Source of the DNA: a virus
Virus record (IMG/VR): IMGVR_UViG_3300027971_000120
Span: 1 to 36,247 of that record
Reading direction: 5' to 3' (one strand)
DNA length: 36,247 nucleotides
The notes beneath the pieces were generated by a model that had not been told where the DNA came from, made no database searches, and saw only the letters and a list, made by a program, of their open reading frames with translations. The position numbers and the translations under genes were made by a program. Shown in pieces: positions 34,394 to 36,247 of the stretch (positions are counted from its first letter, which is position 1; every line of letters starts with the position of its first letter).

Positions 34394-36247
34394 GTGGACA
34401 TCTTACTCGAGAATATCAGCGAAACAGGAGCCCCGCCAAAGGCACGTCTTAAAGACGCCAAGTCGGCTCACAGTATTTATACTACGCTGAGAGAGTCGGA
34501 TGCACACGCTGATCAGGATCGCAGTAAGGTCCAAGCGATGTTCGATGGGGATCCACCCTACAATCCGAGCACGCTTCGCAGTATGGGTCAGGCGTACCGC
34601 GCCAATCTAAATTTTGGTGAAGCTGCAGCCGACCTGGAGAATGCACTCGCCGCCTACACTGATTTGGTAAACGGCGTAGAGAAGCTAGTCGAAGTTAAGA
34701 CTACGTTCGGCGATGCGAGCGAACGACAGAACTGGGCAGGGGCGATCTCCGAAGAGTTCCACAAGACTTTGGTTGAGTGGGATCAGTTTCATTTTAATTT
34801 CCAATTGCTGGCTCATCACTTTATTTCACAGGGCCTCGGAGTTACCTTCTTCGAGAACGATAAAGACTGGCGCTGGCGTGTTTGCGGGATTGGTGACTTT
34901 CTTATTCCTCGAGGCACACAGGCCACCGAAGATCGGATTGAGTTTGCCGTAGCGCGCCGTGTTTACCTGACTCACGAGCTTTACAATTTCATCAAGAACC
35001 CCAAGGCCGCTAAAGAAGCAGGCTGGAATGTTGAAGAGGTTCGCAAGGCTCTAGCTGCACTTCACAAAAATAACCGCCCCGGCGACCAGAGCTGGGAAGA
35101 ACTGGAGCGGGAGTTTAAAAACAACGATCTATATCACTCCTACGCTCGCGCTGGCGAGATTCGGGTGAATCACTATTACGTACGTGAATACGACGGTTCT
35201 GTAAGTCACTATATTGGCTTGCGCGACGGATCGAATACCGACTTCCTTTACAAAAAAGAAGGTCGCTTCAAGAAAGCTACAGAAGCCTTCAACCTATTTA
35301 CCTTTGGCGTCGGCAATGGCACGTACCACTCCATCCGCGGCTTGGGCTACAAAATCTTCCCGCATATCCAGGTAAGCAATCGTCTGCGTTGCGCGATGGT
35401 CGACGGCTCTATGATGTCGACCAGCTTGGTTCTCCAACCCAAGACGGCTGAAGATGTGAGCCGCTTGTCATTGGCGTTTGCCGGACCTATTTCGTTCCTT
35501 CCTCCAAACCTTGAGGTCGTATCGACTCAGTTCCCCAACTACAACAACAGCGTAATGCCGGTTGTTCAGGAACTCTCCATGACCCGCCAAGCGAACACGG
35601 GGAGCTACCGATCCCACCAGCAAGTGCAGGGGAGTAAGGAAAGAACAGCGACTGAGGTTCAGGCTCAGCTGGCGAACGAATCCGTTCTTACTACCGCTAG
35701 TATTAATTTGTTTTATGTAACTTGGGGAAAGCTCCTCAAACAAAGTTTCCAGCGCTTGCAGAAAGATACCTGGCAGCCTGGCGACGCCGGCTATGAAGGT
35801 TACGCAAAGTTCCGTTCGAGGCTCGAAGAGCGAGGGGTGCCGTGGAAAGCAGTGCTCGACGTACACGAAGTCATCCCGGTCCGTGCCGTCGGTTACGGAT
35901 CTAGTGGTGCCCGTATCTTGGCCTTCAACGAATTTATCCAACTCCTTCCTCGGTTTGACGAAGTGGGTCAGCAGAATCTTATCCGCGATCGTGTTGCCGC
36001 TCGTGTCGGCTACGACCAGGTTGATCGGTATCTCCCCGCCGGGAAACTCAAGGAACGCTTGCCGACCGACGCTAAGATTGCCGAACTCGAAAACGCTCAG
36101 TTCCAAGACGGACGTCCTATTTCTGTTATGCCTACCGAGAATCACTCAGTTCATATTCGTGTTCACTTGGCCGACGCTCGCGGGATGCTTGACGCTACCG
36201 CCCAAGGCATCGCCAAGCCCGATATGGCTTTGGCTTATCTCTCTCTG
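34394..36247 (+). CDS. Portal (head-tail connector) protein, N-terminal part; open at right edge
   Basis: 618 codons are visible from GTG 34394 to the right edge, with no stop. Features: an N-terminal helical region, YNPSTLRSMGQAYRANLNFGEA, EEFHKTLVEWDQFHFN and GLGVTFFENDKDW; a middle with RVNHYYVREYDGS; and QVQGSKERTATEVQAQLANES, the 'ER-TATE' helix common in podovirus-type portals. The 3' part contains KLLKQSFQRLQKD. It forms the dodecameric channel at the head vertex. The start has no ribosome site; an in-frame stop at 34364 limits upstream starts. Confidence 0.85.
   Translation, partial: MDILLENISETGAPPKARLKDAKSAHSIYTTLRESDAHADQDRSKVQAMFDGDPPYNPSTLRSMGQAYRANLNFGEAAADLENALAAYTDLVNGVEKLVEVKTTFGDASERQNWAGAISEEFHKTLVEWDQFHFNFQLLAHHFISQGLGVTFFENDKDWRWRVCGIGDFLIPRGTQATEDRIEFAVARRVYLTHELYNFIKNPKAAKEAGWNVEEVRKALAALHKNNRPGDQSWEELEREFKNNDLYHSYARAGEIRVNHYYVREYDGSVSHYIGLRDGSNTDFLYKKEGRFKKATEAFNLFTFGVGNGTYHSIRGLGYKIFPHIQVSNRLRCAMVDGSMMSTSLVLQPKTAEDVSRLSLAFAGPISFLPPNLEVVSTQFPNYNNSVMPVVQELSMTRQANTGSYRSHQQVQGSKERTATEVQAQLANESVLTTASINLFYVTWGKLLKQSFQRLQKDTWQPGDAGYEGYAKFRSRLEERGVPWKAVLDVHEVIPVRAVGYGSSGARILAFNEFIQLLPRFDEVGQQNLIRDRVAARVGYDQVDRYLPAGKLKERLPTDAKIAELENAQFQDGRPISVMPTENHSVHIRVHLADARGMLDATAQGIAKPDMALAYLSL

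Noticed and set aside
35468-36145. 225-residue ORF on the minus strand
   Set aside because: Antisense within the portal frame, which has recognisable portal motifs and continuous coding.

Overview
The window is a stretch of a tailed double-stranded DNA phage genome (Caudoviricetes), most likely temperate. The evidence is a large terminase, a portal, a virion lysozyme-like enzyme, a complete phage replication module (primase-helicase, family A DNA polymerase, SNF2-type helicase, Fe-S nuclease, Holliday-junction-type nuclease), a tyrosine integrase and an attP-like site. Both ends are open inside virion genes: a giant internal-virion-type protein runs in from the left edge and the portal runs off the right edge. 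The rest of the head and tail module therefore lies outside, and the genome was cut within its structural block. The host is not identifiable with certainty. Leftward operon genes mostly carry GGAGG-type ribosome sites, and the small Cys/Lys-rich proteins and 2OG oxygenase recall aquatic phages. The integrase C-terminus resembles integrases I remember from Verrucomicrobiota, which is weak evidence.

Layout. 1-3384 (+): end of the virion module and a peptidoglycan hydrolase-like protein. 3400-4390: a divergent small gene pair and a secreted repeat protein. 4449-14452 (-): a long, tightly overlapped leftward accessory operon holding a Gp88-like protein, an HTH protein, a DUF932-like protein, an HhH-glycosylase-like protein, an rIIA/rIIB pair and many small genes, several of them under 60 residues. 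It is punctuated by GC-rich intercistronic hairpins. 14453-17480: a mixed regulatory zone with a small terminase/HTH-like gene, a structured repeat region, a G-quadruplex motif, a secreted repeat protein, a second copy of the divergent pair, and a 278-bp repeat-rich intergenic block that could be a replication origin. 17483-20036 (-): three small Cys/Lys-rich proteins and tail-fibre-like proteins. 20074-30864 (-): small genes, a 2OG oxygenase and the replication/recombination module, headed by an HTH gene with an operator over its start codon. 30954-32382 (-): RHH regulator and integrase. 32392-32643: attP region. 32644-36247 (+): terminase and portal.

How the parts fit. The integrase, an attP core matching the 5' half of a serine tRNA(GCT) and an HTH/RHH pair suggest a lysogeny switch. 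In a lysogen, terL would sit at one end and int at the other. The replication operon looks self-contained (helicase, nuclease, putative ssDNA-binding protein, polymerase, primase-helicase). The polymerase has Leu at the position equivalent to E. coli Phe762, which has been associated with temperate or slower phages. Several gene clusters start with a TTGAC -35-like box only 34-41 nt before an SD-less start codon, suggesting short-leader or leaderless transcripts. Functions named from family resemblance were recognised by eye, without database searches.
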